A DNA stretch of 64,000 nucleotides from Novosphingopyxis iocasae (GCF_014334095.1 NZ_CP060495.1:1945001-2009000), one strand, 5' to 3'. Counted from the stretch's first letter, positions 35,891-44,249 are shown. Notes: a model not told the origin generated them from the letters alone. Program-made: numbers and translations.

Positions 35891-36403
35891 CTAAGCCTCT
35901 CCCGCCGTATCGATCAACGCGGCATCGATCGCCTCGCGCGGAGTCTTGCCGCCCCAGATGATGAATTGGAACACCGGATAAAAGCGCTCGCACTCATCGA
36001 TCGCGGCGTCGACGAGCACCTGTGCCTGATCCAGGCCGAGCATGCCGCCCGGCCCCAGCAGCGCGCCGTGGCGCATCAACAGGATGCCGTTCGCAGACCA
36101 CAGATCGAAATGGCCGAGCCAGAGCTGTTCGTTGATAAGACCGACCGCCTCATACATGCGCGCGCGCAAATCTTCCGGCACGGTGATGTCCGGCAGCACC
36201 AGAATCTGGACGACATTGTCGTCTTCACGCGCAATCACGCGCAGCTGATAGCTGGTCCAGCTGCCCTTCACTTCGGCGGCAAGCTCGTCCTCGCCAGCCA
36301 GCTCGCAAGGCCAGCCGCGCGCCTCGAAGAGGGCGGCGAACATGTCGACGGCGGGGGCATCGCCCTCGTCCAGTTCGCTCATGTCCTCGTCATGCCCTTG
36401 CAC
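35891..36403 (-). CDS. YbjN-domain protein
   Basis: A 170-residue soluble acidic protein with the YbjN fold: FAALFEARGWPCELAGEDELAAEVKGSWTSYQLRVIAREDDNVVQILVLPDITVPEDLRARMYEAVGLINEQLWLGHFDL. YbjN proteins resemble type III secretion chaperones; in E. coli YbjN affects motility and stress responses. The gene is conserved next to proC in alphaproteobacteria as I recall. A shorter start at 36382 (MSELDEGD) is also possible. It lies in the same orientation as ubiK upstream. Confidence 0.85.
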   Translation of the reverse strand: MQGHDEDMSELDEGDAPAVDMFAALFEARGWPCELAGEDELAAEVKGSWTSYQLRVIAREDDNVVQILVLPDITVPEDLRARMYEAVGLINEQLWLGHFDLWSANGILLMRHGALLGPGGMLGLDQAQVLVDAAIDECERFYPVFQFIIWGGKTPREAIDAALIDTAGEA

Positions 36404-36533
36404 GGTCCGTCCCCGATCGATCGTTCAGCGCGTCCGAATCTGATCGGCGACCGGCCTTTGGGCAAGGTTTTTCGGGGCTTGGCCCGATTGCTCTGGGGAG
36501 CTGTTGTGGAAAAGCGCGGCCCGGAAAGCGAGC

Positions 36534-36872
36534 TCAGAGAGCGCCGGGACCTTCCTTTTTCGGCGGCGCCTTGTGCGGACCGTCCGGCGCGGCGGGGCCG
36601 CCCTGGACCGGAGCGCTCTGCTTCGGGCTCGGATCCTTGCCTTCCAGCGCATCGAGCCGGGCCTTCAGCGTCTCCACCTCTTCTCGGGCCTTGGCGGCCA
36701 TTGCCTTCACCGCATCGAACTCCTCGCGGCTCACGAAATCCATGCCGCCTACAAACTGGCGGGTGCGCTCCTTGAAGCCAGCCTCCGCCTCGCGGCCCAT
36801 GCCGGCGACGGTGCCGGCCATGCCGTTCACGAATTTAACGATATCGTCGACGATGCGGTTTTCGCTCTGCAT
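36534..36872 (-). CDS. ubiK: UbiK/YqiC accessory factor
   Basis: A 112-residue BMFP-family protein. The N-terminal amphipathic helix (NRIVDDIVKFVNGMAGTVAGMGREAEAGFKERTRQFVGGMDFVSREEFDAVKAMAAKAREEVETLKARLDALEG) matches UbiK, with a trimeric coiled-coil end at about 48-78. UbiK supports aerobic ubiquinone synthesis through UbiJ in E. coli. The last 35 residues are a Pro/Lys-rich tail. It is flanked by tspO and the YbjN gene on the same strand. Confidence 0.87.
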   Translation of the reverse strand: MQSENRIVDDIVKFVNGMAGTVAGMGREAEAGFKERTRQFVGGMDFVSREEFDAVKAMAAKAREEVETLKARLDALEGKDPSPKQSAPVQGGPAAPDGPHKAPPKKEGPGAL

Positions 36873-36897
36873 GACGGGTCCTTTTGCTGCCGTTCGC

Positions 36898-37446
36898 TTA
36901 TATCTGGGTTCTGGCGGCGGGCGCGTAAAGGGTTTCCGCGTCCGGGTTCAGCCGGTCGATCTGAAAATTCAGGATCGCGGCGAAGCACAGCCACGCCAGA
37001 TAGGGCACCATCAGCCAAGCGGCGAGCGGGCGAATGCGCCCGAAAAGAAGCGTCGCGCCGATTGCCAGAAGCAGGATCAGAAGGATCAGGAAAAACGCGC
37101 TCGACACCTGATGCATGCCGAAGAACAGCGGGCTCCAGACCATATTGGCCAGAAATTGGAGCGCGAACATGCCAACCGCCGTCCAGCGCAGACGCGCGCT
37201 GCGCGCGTTCAGCACCATGGCGAGCGCCAGGCCCTGCAGGAAATAAAGGGTCGGCCAGACGATTCCGAAAACATAGCCGGGCGGCTGCGCAGCCGGCTGC
37301 CTGAGCGCCTGATACCAGGCATTGGTATCGCTCGATCCCGCGATCTGCCCCGAAAGCCATCCCAGCACCATCAGCAAGGGCACGGTAAACAGCGCCCAGC
37401 GTATAAAGGACATGCGCAGCTGCGATCGGGATGCCAGTTCGCTCAT
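36898..37446 (-). CDS. tspO: TspO/MBR family protein
   Basis: A 182-residue membrane protein with five helices and the aromatic signatures of TspO: AAQPPGYVFGIVWPTLYFLQGLAL in helix 2 and QFLANMVWSPLFFGMH in helix 3, followed by PLAAWLMVPYLAWLCFAAILNFQIDRLN. TspO binds tetrapyrroles and sterol-like ligands and affects stress and pigment gene expression in Rhodobacter. A later start at 37413 (MSFIRW) is possible. It sits between tlyA and ubiK; the siroheme gene is 6 kb away. Confidence 0.92.
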   Translation of the reverse strand: MSELASRSQLRMSFIRWALFTVPLLMVLGWLSGQIAGSSDTNAWYQALRQPAAQPPGYVFGIVWPTLYFLQGLALAMVLNARSARLRWTAVGMFALQFLANMVWSPLFFGMHQVSSAFFLILLILLLAIGATLLFGRIRPLAAWLMVPYLAWLCFAAILNFQIDRLNPDAETLYAPAARTQI

Positions 37447-37504
37447 TTTCCGTCGCCTCTTTCCAGGTCGAACAAGGGGGCGGAACGCGCCTTAACCGGG
37501 GGTT

Positions 37505-38290
37505 TCAAGATTTTCCACAGGACGTTGGTTCCCCATTGTCCCGTATAGGGCCGCCCAGTTGCGCCCCGATAAGAAACTCGACATTGCCGCTCGGCCCGGT
37601 GATCGGGCTGCGATCGATGCCGAGGACATGCCAGCCCTTTGTTTCAAGCCAGTGTCGCACCTCTTCGCACACCCTGGCATGCACCGCAGCGTCGCGCACC
37701 ACGCCGCCTTTGCCCACTTCGCCGCGCGCGGCCTCGAACTGCGGCTTGATCAGCGCCACCAGCGCTGCGCCATGTTCGGCGAATGTAAGCGGCACTTCCA
37801 GCACCTTGGCCAGCGCGATGAAGCTGGCATCGCATACGATCAGGCTGACCGGTTCGGGAATATGCTCGGCCGTCAGAATGCGGGCGCTGGTCTGTTCGTG
37901 CACGATCACGCGCTCGTCCTGCCGGATTTTCCAGGCGAGCTGGTTGGTGCCGCTGTCTACCGCGTAGACACGGGCCGCGCCGCGGCTGAGCATCACATCG
38001 GTAAAGCCGCCAGTGGAGCTGCCGACATCGATCGCCACCGCGTCTGCCGCATCGATCCCGAACGCATCGAGCCCGTGCGCCAACTTGATGCCGCCGCGCG
38101 AAACCCAGGGATGATCGCGCCCGCGCACATCGACGACGGCGTCCTCGGCCACCTGCTGACCGGGCTTGGCCGCTTTGGTCTCCCCGATATAAACGAGGCC
38201 CGCCATGATGAGCGCCTGCGCCCGCGTGCGGCTCTCCACCTCGCCGCGGTCGACGAGAAGCTGGTCGAGGCGTGTCTTTTTTCCGGCCAT
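37505..38290 (-). CDS. tlyA: TlyA-family rRNA 2'-O-methyltransferase
   Basis: A 261-residue protein. Residues 3-65 form an S4 RNA-binding domain (RLDQLLVDRGEVESRTRAQALIMAGLVYI), followed by the FtsJ-like SAM domain (HPWVSRGGIKLAHGL, VAIDVGSSTGGFTDVMLSRGAARVYAVDSG). The catalytic Lys-Asp-Lys-Glu set typical of 2'-O-methylation is plausible (SRGGIKL, CDASF, LIKPQFE). In mycobacteria TlyA methylates 16S and 23S rRNA and makes cells sensitive to capreomycin. It starts a minus-strand run and is divergent from a lipoprotein gene 51 bp away. Confidence 0.92.
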   Translation of the reverse strand: MAGKKTRLDQLLVDRGEVESRTRAQALIMAGLVYIGETKAAKPGQQVAEDAVVDVRGRDHPWVSRGGIKLAHGLDAFGIDAADAVAIDVGSSTGGFTDVMLSRGAARVYAVDSGTNQLAWKIRQDERVIVHEQTSARILTAEHIPEPVSLIVCDASFIALAKVLEVPLTFAEHGAALVALIKPQFEAARGEVGKGGVVRDAAVHARVCEEVRHWLETKGWHVLGIDRSPITGPSGNVEFLIGAQLGGPIRDNGEPTSCGKS

Positions 38291-38341
38291 TGCGGCGATA
38301 CGCCTAGCCGCCCTCGGGCCGCGATGCCATAAGCTGTAACG

Positions 38342-38914
38342 ATGACGCGTTCCGTTACCCGCTCCGCTTTCCTGCTGGCCCCTCTTCTGGCCGCCACGCT
38401 GACCCTATCCTGCTGCGTCGCGCCGGAGCGCGAACAGGCACCGGAAACCACCCCCGTGGCGGTGCGTGCCGCGCCCACGCCTCAGCCCACCCCCACGCCC
38501 ACCCCGACGGTGGAGCTATCGGGCGAGTGGACCGAATGGCCCGCTAGTGCGGGTGAATGGATCTATCGTCAGGATGGGCGCGGCAGCATTGCGCTGTTCG
38601 GCATGGCCAACGAAGACGCTGAGCTGACGCTGCGATGCGACCGGAATGCGCGCCGGATCTTCCTGACGCGCGCGGGCGCGGCGAACACGCCGGTGCCGCT
38701 CACTATCCGCACCACGTCTGGCGCGCAAAGCTTCACCGCCCAGCCGACGGGGGGAGAGCTGCCCTATCTCGGCATTGCGCTGGCGCCGACGGACATGATT
38801 CTGGACCGGATGATCTACAGCCGCGGGCGCTTCCTGGTGGATGGCGGCGGCGCACCACTGGTGGTGCCGAGCTGGCCGGAAATCGCGCGCGTCGTGGAGG
38901 ATTGCCGCGCCTGA
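38342..38914 (+). CDS. Lipoprotein with Pro-Thr linker, unknown function
   Basis: A 190-residue lipoprotein (LTLSC lipobox, Cys about 24-25). A Pro/Thr repeat linker (PTPQPTPTPTPTVELSG) leads to a beta-rich domain with GSIALFGMANEDAELTLRCDRNARRIFLTRAGA, which resembles domains found in many sphingomonad exported proteins, and a C-terminal IARVVEDCRA whose cysteine may pair with the one in LRCD. No enzyme motif is visible. It is divergent from tlyA. Confidence 0.72.
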   Translation: MTRSVTRSAFLLAPLLAATLTLSCCVAPEREQAPETTPVAVRAAPTPQPTPTPTPTVELSGEWTEWPASAGEWIYRQDGRGSIALFGMANEDAELTLRCDRNARRIFLTRAGAANTPVPLTIRTTSGAQSFTAQPTGGELPYLGIALAPTDMILDRMIYSRGRFLVDGGGAPLVVPSWPEIARVVEDCRA

Positions 38915-39102
38915 AGCGCTGGAATGCGGCCTGACGTAACAGACACGCAATGAAAAAGCGCCGGAGTTACCCGACGCGACACAGACTGCGTGTTCTGACG
39001 CCAAAAAAAGAAAATTCAAGACTTGCATCGAAAGTGCATCTGACTCACCTTGCCGATGTGGAGGGCAAAATGATGCACACCATATTTGAGTTTCAACAAG
39101 CG

Positions 39103-39116
39103 AAAGGAGGTGATCC
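39103..39116 (+). promoter_or_regulatory. Shine-Dalgarno sequence complementary to 14 nt of the 16S 3' end
   Basis: AAAGGAGGTGATCC is fully complementary to the conserved 3' terminal GGATCACCTCCTTT of 16S rRNA, far longer than other ribosome sites in this window (typically 4-7 nt). It precedes the ATG at 39118 with 7 bp between GGAGG and ATG. Confidence 0.85.
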
Positions 39117-39117
39117 G

Positions 39118-39174
39118 ATGTCTCATGGTTCAGCTAAGGGGTCGGATAATTCCGTTCGGGAGACTGCCCGCTGA
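39118..39174 (+). CDS. 18-codon micro-ORF with extreme ribosome binding site
   Basis: The peptide would be MSHGSAKGSDNSVRETAR, polar and basic, with no signal or membrane character. The initiation site is the strongest possible match to anti-SD. The frame is also open upstream (in-frame ATGs at 38950, 39071 and 39074), so a longer N-terminus is conceivable but is not needed given the SD. A rho-independent terminator ends the unit 130 bp downstream (39265-39306), so the RNA would be about 250-350 nt. It may encode a micro-peptide, a leader, or a regulatory RNA with a decoy ribosome site. I do not recognise a described family. Confidence 0.55.
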   Translation: MSHGSAKGSDNSVRETAR

Positions 39175-39490
39175 CGCGCCGGCGTTCACGCCAAGAACAA
39201 TAAAGCGTTAGCCGATAAGGCCTATCTTCCGGCAGCGGACACTTCCGACCGCTGACCATGTTCTGGGGCCGCCCCGTTGCCGATGAGGCGCGAGGTGGCC
39301 CCTTTTCATGTCCGGCATCCGCATTTCGCCTTTGCCTGCTCCGCCCCGCGCTTAGCGCTTGCCGGGAAACGCTTTTGTCCGTCGTCGCTGATCGGCCGCT
39401 GATCGAAAGCGGCATGGACCCGCCGGACCATCGCGTTAAAGCCCAGCCTGCGCAATTTTCTATCATCATAACTACCAAGGTCTCCCCCTC
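39175..39490. other. Intergenic region before sppA
   Basis: 316 bp hold the 3' part of the micro-ORF transcript, its terminator at 39265-39306 and then about 180 bp upstream of sppA. An AT-rich stretch (TTTTCTATCATCATAAC, 39456-39472) just before the sppA start could carry the promoter -10. An open frame at 39258-39494 has no ribosome site or family features. Confidence 0.4.
39265..39306 (+). terminator. Rho-independent terminator of the micro-ORF unit
   Basis: GGGGCC (39265-39270) and GGCCCC (39297-39302) close a stem that is followed by TTTT. The 26-nt interior can form further GC pairs. Confidence 0.75.
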
Positions 39491-41365
39491 ATGAGCTTCG
39501 TCAAAGGCGCCTGGAAAATCCTTGTCGGCATCAAGGATGCGCTGGCCCTTCTCCTGCTGCTGATGTTCTTCGCGCTTCTGTTCGCGATCCTGAGCGCGCG
39601 TCCCAATGCAGCCGATATCAAGGACGGCGCACTGATGCTGAAGCTGCAGGGCACGATCGTCGAACAGCCGGCCACGCCGGATCCGTTCGGGGCGCTGCTG
39701 GGCGACGGGCCGGTGGTGCGGGAATATGCGGTGCGCGATCTTATCCGGGCGATCGAGACGGCCAAGGACGATGCGCGCGTAAAGGCCATCGTGCTCGATC
39801 TCGACGGATTTGCAGGCGGCGGCCAGGTGTCAATCTCCGCGGTCGGGCGCGCGCTCGACAATGCGAAAAAGGCAGGTAAGCCGGTTTACGCTTATGCCAC
39901 CGCTTATGCGAATGACGGTTATCAGCTAGCGTCCCACGCCAGCGAGATCTGGGTGGACCCGATGGGCGGCGCCATGGTTGCCGGGCCGGGCGGATCGAGC
40001 CTCTATTTCGGCAACGCGCTCGACAAGTTTGGCGTGAAGGCAAATGTCTACCGCGTCGGCACCTATAAGAGCGCAGTGGAACCCTTCACCGGCAGCAAGG
40101 CGTCTGAACCGGCCAAAGAGGCCCTTTCCGCGCTGCTAGAGGAAATCTGGGGCGACTGGCTGGCCGGCGTAAAGAGCGTCCGGCCAAAGGCGAACCTTCA
40201 GCCGATCATCATGCAGCCCGCCGAGATGGTGGAAGCGGCCAATGGCAATCTGGCGCAGCTCGCGCTGAATGCCGGGATGGTGGACAAGCTCGGCTCGCGG
40301 CAGGCCTTTGGCGATTATGTAGCCAAGAAGGCGGGCAAAGGTCTGGACGAGACCCCCGGCAGCTTCGCGCAGATCGATTATGACGATTGGCTGGGCGAGA
40401 ACGAGCCGGAGGATGAGGGCGACGCGATCGGCCTGATCACCATTGCCGGCACGATTACCGATGGCGAAGCCGGACCCGGCACCGCGGGCGGAGAAACCGT
40501 CTCCAAACTGATCTACGACGCGCTGGCGGAGGACGATCTGAAGGCGCTGGTGGTGCGGGTCGATTCGCCGGGTGGCTCTGTGCTGGCATCCGAACAGATC
40601 CGCCTCGCCATCCAGGCCGCCAAGGACAAGGGGCTGCCGGTCGTCGTCTCGATGGCCAATCTGGCGGCCAGCGGCGGCTACTGGATTTCCACCCCGGCCG
40701 ACGCGATCTTCGCCGAGCCGGACACGATCACCGGATCGATCGGCATCTTCGGGATCATCCCGAGCTTCAATGAAGCGCTGAACAAGATCGGCGTCACCAC
40801 CGACGGCGTAACCACCACGCCGCTGTCCGGTCAGCCGGATATCTTTGCCGGACCGAATGCGGCGTTCAACCGCGTCGCCCAGTCGTCGATCGAAAATGGC
40901 TATCGCGACTTCCTGACCCGCGTTGCCAAATCTCGCAACATGACGCTGCAACAGGTCGATGCTATCGGCCAGGGCCGCGTCTGGGCGGGCGGCACGGCGC
41001 GTCAGCTGGGCTTGGTCGACCGGTTGGGCGGCCTTGACGAAGCCCTTGCCGATGCCGCGCAGCGCGCCAAGCTGAAGACGGGCGGTTATCATGTGAAGAC
41101 GATCGAGGAAGAGCCGGACGCCTTTGCCAAGTTCCTGATGGACGCGACGCGGAGCGACGACCCGAAAACGGTTCGGCTGGATCTGTTCGGCCATGCATCG
41201 CTGCGCCAGCAGCAGATGATGTGGCAAGCCGCGGCGACCGCTCAGGAACTTGTCGGCACCACCGGTGTGCAGGCTCGCTGCATCGAGTGCGAGTTGATGG
41301 TGCCGGGCGGCAACGTCTCCGCGGCGCGCAGCGGCTGGGCGGCGCTTCTGGCGAAATGGCTGTAG
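39491..41365 (+). CDS. sppA: Signal peptide peptidase SppA, 67K type
   Basis: A 624-residue double-domain serine protease of the S49 family. One N-terminal membrane helix (about 15-36) anchors it. The catalytic Lys 193 lies in GTYKSAVEPF of the first half and Ser 394 in NLAASGGYW of the second half, matching the Lys-Ser dyad of E. coli SppA (K209/S409). The second half also has VRVDSPGGSVLASEQI and ITGSIGIFG. SppA cuts remnant signal peptides in the inner membrane. A C-terminal extension after about 560 contains two cysteines (ARCIECEL). Confidence 0.95.
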   Translation: MSFVKGAWKILVGIKDALALLLLLMFFALLFAILSARPNAADIKDGALMLKLQGTIVEQPATPDPFGALLGDGPVVREYAVRDLIRAIETAKDDARVKAIVLDLDGFAGGGQVSISAVGRALDNAKKAGKPVYAYATAYANDGYQLASHASEIWVDPMGGAMVAGPGGSSLYFGNALDKFGVKANVYRVGTYKSAVEPFTGSKASEPAKEALSALLEEIWGDWLAGVKSVRPKANLQPIIMQPAEMVEAANGNLAQLALNAGMVDKLGSRQAFGDYVAKKAGKGLDETPGSFAQIDYDDWLGENEPEDEGDAIGLITIAGTITDGEAGPGTAGGETVSKLIYDALAEDDLKALVVRVDSPGGSVLASEQIRLAIQAAKDKGLPVVVSMANLAASGGYWISTPADAIFAEPDTITGSIGIFGIIPSFNEALNKIGVTTDGVTTTPLSGQPDIFAGPNAAFNRVAQSSIENGYRDFLTRVAKSRNMTLQQVDAIGQGRVWAGGTARQLGLVDRLGGLDEALADAAQRAKLKTGGYHVKTIEEEPDAFAKFLMDATRSDDPKTVRLDLFGHASLRQQQMMWQAAATAQELVGTTGVQARCIECELMVPGGNVSAARSGWAALLAKWL

Positions 41366-41372
41366 CCGCCGT

Positions 41373-42065
41373 CTAGGCCTCTGCCCGCGGCGTCCCTTCG
41401 GTGCGGGGCCTGGCCTTTCGCCGGCGAAACATGAGGATCGATCCGATCAGCATGCCGCCAAAAGCCAGCGCGGCGAAGACGACGAGCAAGGGATTGTTGA
41501 CATCCTCGCGGGTCTGCAGGTCCATGATATGCAGGCCCCAGAGAAAATCGAACCAGCGCCAAAGCCGTGTGCGCACCGCCATCAATTCACCGGTATCGGC
41601 ATCAATGTAGAAACGCGCGCCATCGGCGAACTGCACCGCCCAGGCGGGGCGTTCGCGGCGCAGGTCCAGCGGCGGATGCTGGGCATCGCTACGGGTGACC
41701 GAGACGATCGCTCCATCGCCCTTTCGCGCGGCGCGGGCAATGGCCGAGGCTTCGGACGCGCCGACCGCCGGTAGCAGTGCGCCATCCGCCGGATCGGCCC
41801 GGCGCCGTCCGCCGTCCTTATAGGCCACCACCCAGACCGCCTTGCCGCCGATGGTGAGCAGCTGCAATTGGTCTGCCGCGCGCCCTTCCAGCATCGGCGC
41901 GATCGGCGTGATCGGGGGAAGCGCGGGCGCTTCTGCGCGGAGATGCGCGCCGCGCACTCGCTCGATCGGCGCTGCGGCCATGAAGAGACCGCTTCCGGTC
42001 CACAGGATCAGCGGCACGCCGATCAACCAGCCAAGCCGCACATGCCATTTGCGCAAGGCCATCAT
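41373..42065 (-). CDS. PepSY-domain membrane protein
   Basis: A 230-residue protein with an N-terminal helix (RKWHVRLGWLIGVPLILWTGSGLFMAAAP), a periplasmic PepSY-like region (ADGARFYIDADTGELMAVRTRLWRWFDFLWGLHIMDL) and a C-terminal helix (NNPLLVVFAALAFGGMLIGSILMF). The HWHVRLGW and RxRLWRWFDFLWGLHxMD patterns are those of PepSY-TM proteins linked to iron uptake or reductase systems. The start is uncertain (42065, 42062 or an upstream GTG); GAGGAAGG is 13 bp upstream. It follows ruvC by 37 bp on the same strand. Confidence 0.83.
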   Translation of the reverse strand: MMALRKWHVRLGWLIGVPLILWTGSGLFMAAAPIERVRGAHLRAEAPALPPITPIAPMLEGRAADQLQLLTIGGKAVWVVAYKDGGRRRADPADGALLPAVGASEASAIARAARKGDGAIVSVTRSDAQHPPLDLRRERPAWAVQFADGARFYIDADTGELMAVRTRLWRWFDFLWGLHIMDLQTREDVNNPLLVVFAALAFGGMLIGSILMFRRRKARPRTEGTPRAEA

Positions 42066-42102
42066 GCGCGGCGTGCGCCCCTTCCTCACGATCCGGCTTC
42101 CA

Positions 42103-42567
42103 TCAGCGATGGTGCGCGTGGGTGATCGCCACGGCCAGCGCGTCGGCGGCGTCCGCCCCCGCCGGCTTCGCGCCCGGCAGCAGGATCTTGAGCATCGCCT
42201 GCACCTGAGACTTGTCCGCGCCGCCCGTCCCAACGACCGATTTCTTGACAAGACGGGCGGCATATTCGTGCACCGGCAACCCCGCCTTGGCCGCGGCAAG
42301 CAGCACGACGCCGCGTGCTTGCCCCAGCTTCAGCGTCGATTGCGGGTTGGCGTTGACGAACACATCCTCCACCGCCGCCGCCTGCGGACGGTGTGCGGCA
42401 ATCACCTCCGCCAGCGCGGCATCGATCTGCACCAGCCGTTCTGCAAGCGAGGCCTTGGCGTCGGTCTTCACCTGGCCATTCGCAATATGCGTCAGCCGGT
42501 TGCCCTCGGCCCGGATCACACCCCAGCCGGTGCAGGAGAGCGAGGGATCGAGACCGAGAATCAGCAC
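42103..42567 (-). CDS. ruvC: Holliday junction resolvase RuvC
   Basis: A 154-residue RuvC. The first catalytic Asp is in [16 protein letters not shown], Glu in [24 protein letters not shown], and the closing acidic pair in [17 protein letters not shown]. It resolves Holliday junctions in recombination. A GTG start at 42567 gives the compact family N-terminus, because the usual position of Met is occupied by Val; the longer frame to 42654 runs into yebC. It follows yebC by 10 bp, but ruvA and ruvB are not adjacent. Confidence 0.92.
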   Translation of the reverse strand: MLILGLDPSLSCTGWGVIRAEGNRLTHIANGQVKTDAKASLAERLVQIDAALAEVIAAHRPQAAAVEDVFVNANPQSTLKLGQARGVVLLAAAKAGLPVHEYAARLVKKSVVGTGGADKSQVQAMLKILLPGAKPAGADAADALAVAITHAHHR

Positions 42568-42577
42568 CGGGACGCGC

Positions 42578-43330
42578 TCAGGCGTCCTGGCCGAGCTTCT
42601 CCATAATGGCGTCGGAAACTTCGTAATTGCCCCAGACGGTCTGCACATCGTCATCGTCGTCCAGCGCGTCGATCAGACGGAACAACGTATCGGCATCGCC
42701 TTCGGCGACATCGACCGTCAAATTGGGCTTCCAGGCAAGCTTCACCGTCTCCGCCTCACCCAGCGACTTTTCGAGCGCGCTTGCAACTTCGTGCAGATCA
42801 TCGCCAGCGGTCCAGATCTCGTGCTCGTCCTCGCCAGACTGAATGTCTTCGGCGCCCGCCTCGAGCGCGGCTTCCAGCACCTTTTCCTCCCCGCCGACCG
42901 AGGCCGGATAGACGATCAGGCCCAGCCGCTCGAACCCGTGCGAGACGGAGCCGGACGCGCCCAGATTGCCGCCGTTTTTCGAAAACGCGGTGCGCACATT
43001 GGTGGCGGTGCGGTTACGGTTGTCGGTCAGCGCCTCGACGATCAGCGCAACGCCGCCGGGGCCATAGCCTTCGTAGCGGATTTCTTCATAATCATCGCCT
43101 TCATTGGCGGACGCCTTGTCGATGGCACGCTGGATATTGTCCTTCGGCATCGACTGCGCCTTGGCGTTATTCACCGCCAGGCGCAGACGCGGGTTCATGT
43201 CCGGATCGGGCATGCCGGACTTGGCCGCCACGGTGATCTCTCGGCTGAGCTTCGAAAACTGGGCGGAGCGCTTCTTGTCCTGCGCGCCCTTGCGATGCAT
43301 GATGTTCTTGAATTTGCTATGGCCTGCCAT
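42578..43330 (-). CDS. yebC: YebC/PmpR family protein
   Basis: A 250-residue YebC protein starting [39 protein letters not shown], the invariant family N-terminus. Later motifs are [24 protein letters not shown] and [19 protein letters not shown]. Family members act as transcription regulators or help ribosomes through stalling motifs. It directly precedes ruvC, the usual order in bacteria. Confidence 0.95.
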   Translation of the reverse strand: MAGHSKFKNIMHRKGAQDKKRSAQFSKLSREITVAAKSGMPDPDMNPRLRLAVNNAKAQSMPKDNIQRAIDKASANEGDDYEEIRYEGYGPGGVALIVEALTDNRNRTATNVRTAFSKNGGNLGASGSVSHGFERLGLIVYPASVGGEEKVLEAALEAGAEDIQSGEDEHEIWTAGDDLHEVASALEKSLGEAETVKLAWKPNLTVDVAEGDADTLFRLIDALDDDDDVQTVWGNYEVSDAIMEKLGQDA

Positions 43331-43433
43331 GGCCTTATTCCTTCGATCTAAGGTTGTGCTGTCCCTTTAGGACAGGGCGCGCGCGGCGTGCAAGCGGGAG
43401 CGAGGCCCGCCGATACGCCGCCGTCAAGCGCTG

Positions 43434-43751
43434 TCAGATCCGCACTGCCGTGCCGCTGACGCTGACCATCAGCATGGATCCGTTCTGGCCGATCACTTCA
43501 TAATCGATGTCCACGCCGACAACGGCGTTGCCGCCGCGCTTGGCCGCCTTCTCTTCCATCTCCGAAAAGGCCTCTTCGCGCGCCTTCCCCAGCGCCCGCT
43601 CATAGCTGCCCGAGCGCCCGCCGACGATATCGCTGATATTGGCGAACAGATCGCGGAAGATATTAGCGCCGATAATCACCTCTCCGGTGACGACGCCATA
43701 ATATTCGGCGACCGGCCTGCCTTCGACGGTGGGGGTGGTGGTGACGATCAT
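43434..43751 (-). CDS. YbjQ/UPF0145 heavy-metal-binding-domain protein
   Basis: A 105-residue protein of the YbjQ family: [85 protein letters not shown]. It forms a pentameric ring in known structures, function unclear. The ATG at 43751 has GAGGAGAG upstream, a good ribosome site. It lies downstream of gapR with a repeat hairpin between. Confidence 0.93.
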   Translation of the reverse strand: MIVTTTPTVEGRPVAEYYGVVTGEVIIGANIFRDLFANISDIVGGRSGSYERALGKAREEAFSEMEEKAAKRGGNAVVGVDIDYEVIGQNGSMLMVSVSGTAVRI

Positions 43752-43807
43752 GAAGCGCTCTCCTCGTTGAATTATGCCGAGAAGATAGCACTGCGATCGG
43801 AAGCTCG

Positions 43808-43836
43808 CCATCCTCCCCCGGTAAGGGGGAGGATGG
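43808..43836. repeat. Perfect 12-bp hairpin repeat, CCATCCTCCCCC type
   Basis: Arms CCATCCTCCCCC (43808-43819) and GGGGGAGGATGG (43825-43836) flank GGTAA. It lies just past the gapR stop. There is no T-run, so it looks like a dispersed palindromic element rather than a standard terminator. Confidence 0.6.
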
Positions 43837-43843
43837 GTACTAT

Positions 43844-44092
43844 TTAGCCGATGCCTAAGGCGGCTTTGTAGGTTTCGATCAGCAGTTCCATTTCCTTGCG
43901 CTCTTCCGGCTTCAGCTTCCGCAGACGCACGATCTGGCGCATGATCTTGACGTCGTAACCCTGGCTCTTCGCTTCGGAATAGACGTCGCGGATATCGTCG
44001 CTGATGCCCTTCTTTTCTTCTTCGAGGCGCTCGACGCGCTCGATGAACAGGCGCAGCTGCTGATCGGTGGTGGTGGCTTCTTCTTCGGCCAT
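43844..44092 (-). CDS. gapR: GapR-family nucleoid-associated protein (DUF2312)
   Basis: An 82-residue helical protein, DUF2312. The sequence [67 protein letters not shown] is the whole domain. In Caulobacter GapR clamps overtwisted AT-rich DNA ahead of forks and transcription and stimulates topoisomerases. The family is essentially alphaproteobacterial, which supports the taxonomic call. A strong AGGAGATGAGTC-type ribosome site precedes the start. Confidence 0.95.
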   Translation of the reverse strand: MAEEEATTTDQQLRLFIERVERLEEEKKGISDDIRDVYSEAKSQGYDVKIMRQIVRLRKLKPEERKEMELLIETYKAALGIG

Positions 44093-44118
44093 GACTCATC
44101 TCCTGATAAATGCCGTGA

Positions 44119-44139
44119 GCCCTGAGCTTGTCGAAGGGC
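44119..44139. repeat. TTGTCGAAG-type intergenic repeat, copy 2
   Basis: GCCCT-GAGCTTGTCGA-AGGGC, a 5-bp-stem hairpin that shares its core with 10401-10421. Confidence 0.7.
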
Positions 44140-44158
44140 GTCTTTCGTCACGGACAGA

Positions 44159-44181
44159 AGGGCTTCGACACGCTCGGCCCT
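44159..44181. repeat. TTGTCGAAG-type repeat, inverted copy 3
   Basis: Read on the minus strand it is AGGGCC-GAGCGTGTCGAAG-CCCT, an inverted, slightly diverged copy of the element 20 bp away. The two copies form a BIME-like pair upstream of gapR. Confidence 0.7.
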
Positions 44182-44249
44182 GATGGATTGTGGAATGGAC
44201 CCGGCCGTTCAATTCGGCCCGAATCGCGAACGGGCCGTGACTAGCCAGC

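Noticed and set aside
38950-39117. In-frame N-terminal extension of the 18-codon micro-ORF
   Set aside because: The upstream ATGs lack ribosome sites, while the ATG at 39118 has a near-perfect one. It cannot be fully excluded.
39258-39494. 78-codon plus-strand frame before sppA
   Set aside because: It spans the terminator at 39265-39306, has no ribosome site and no recognisable protein features.
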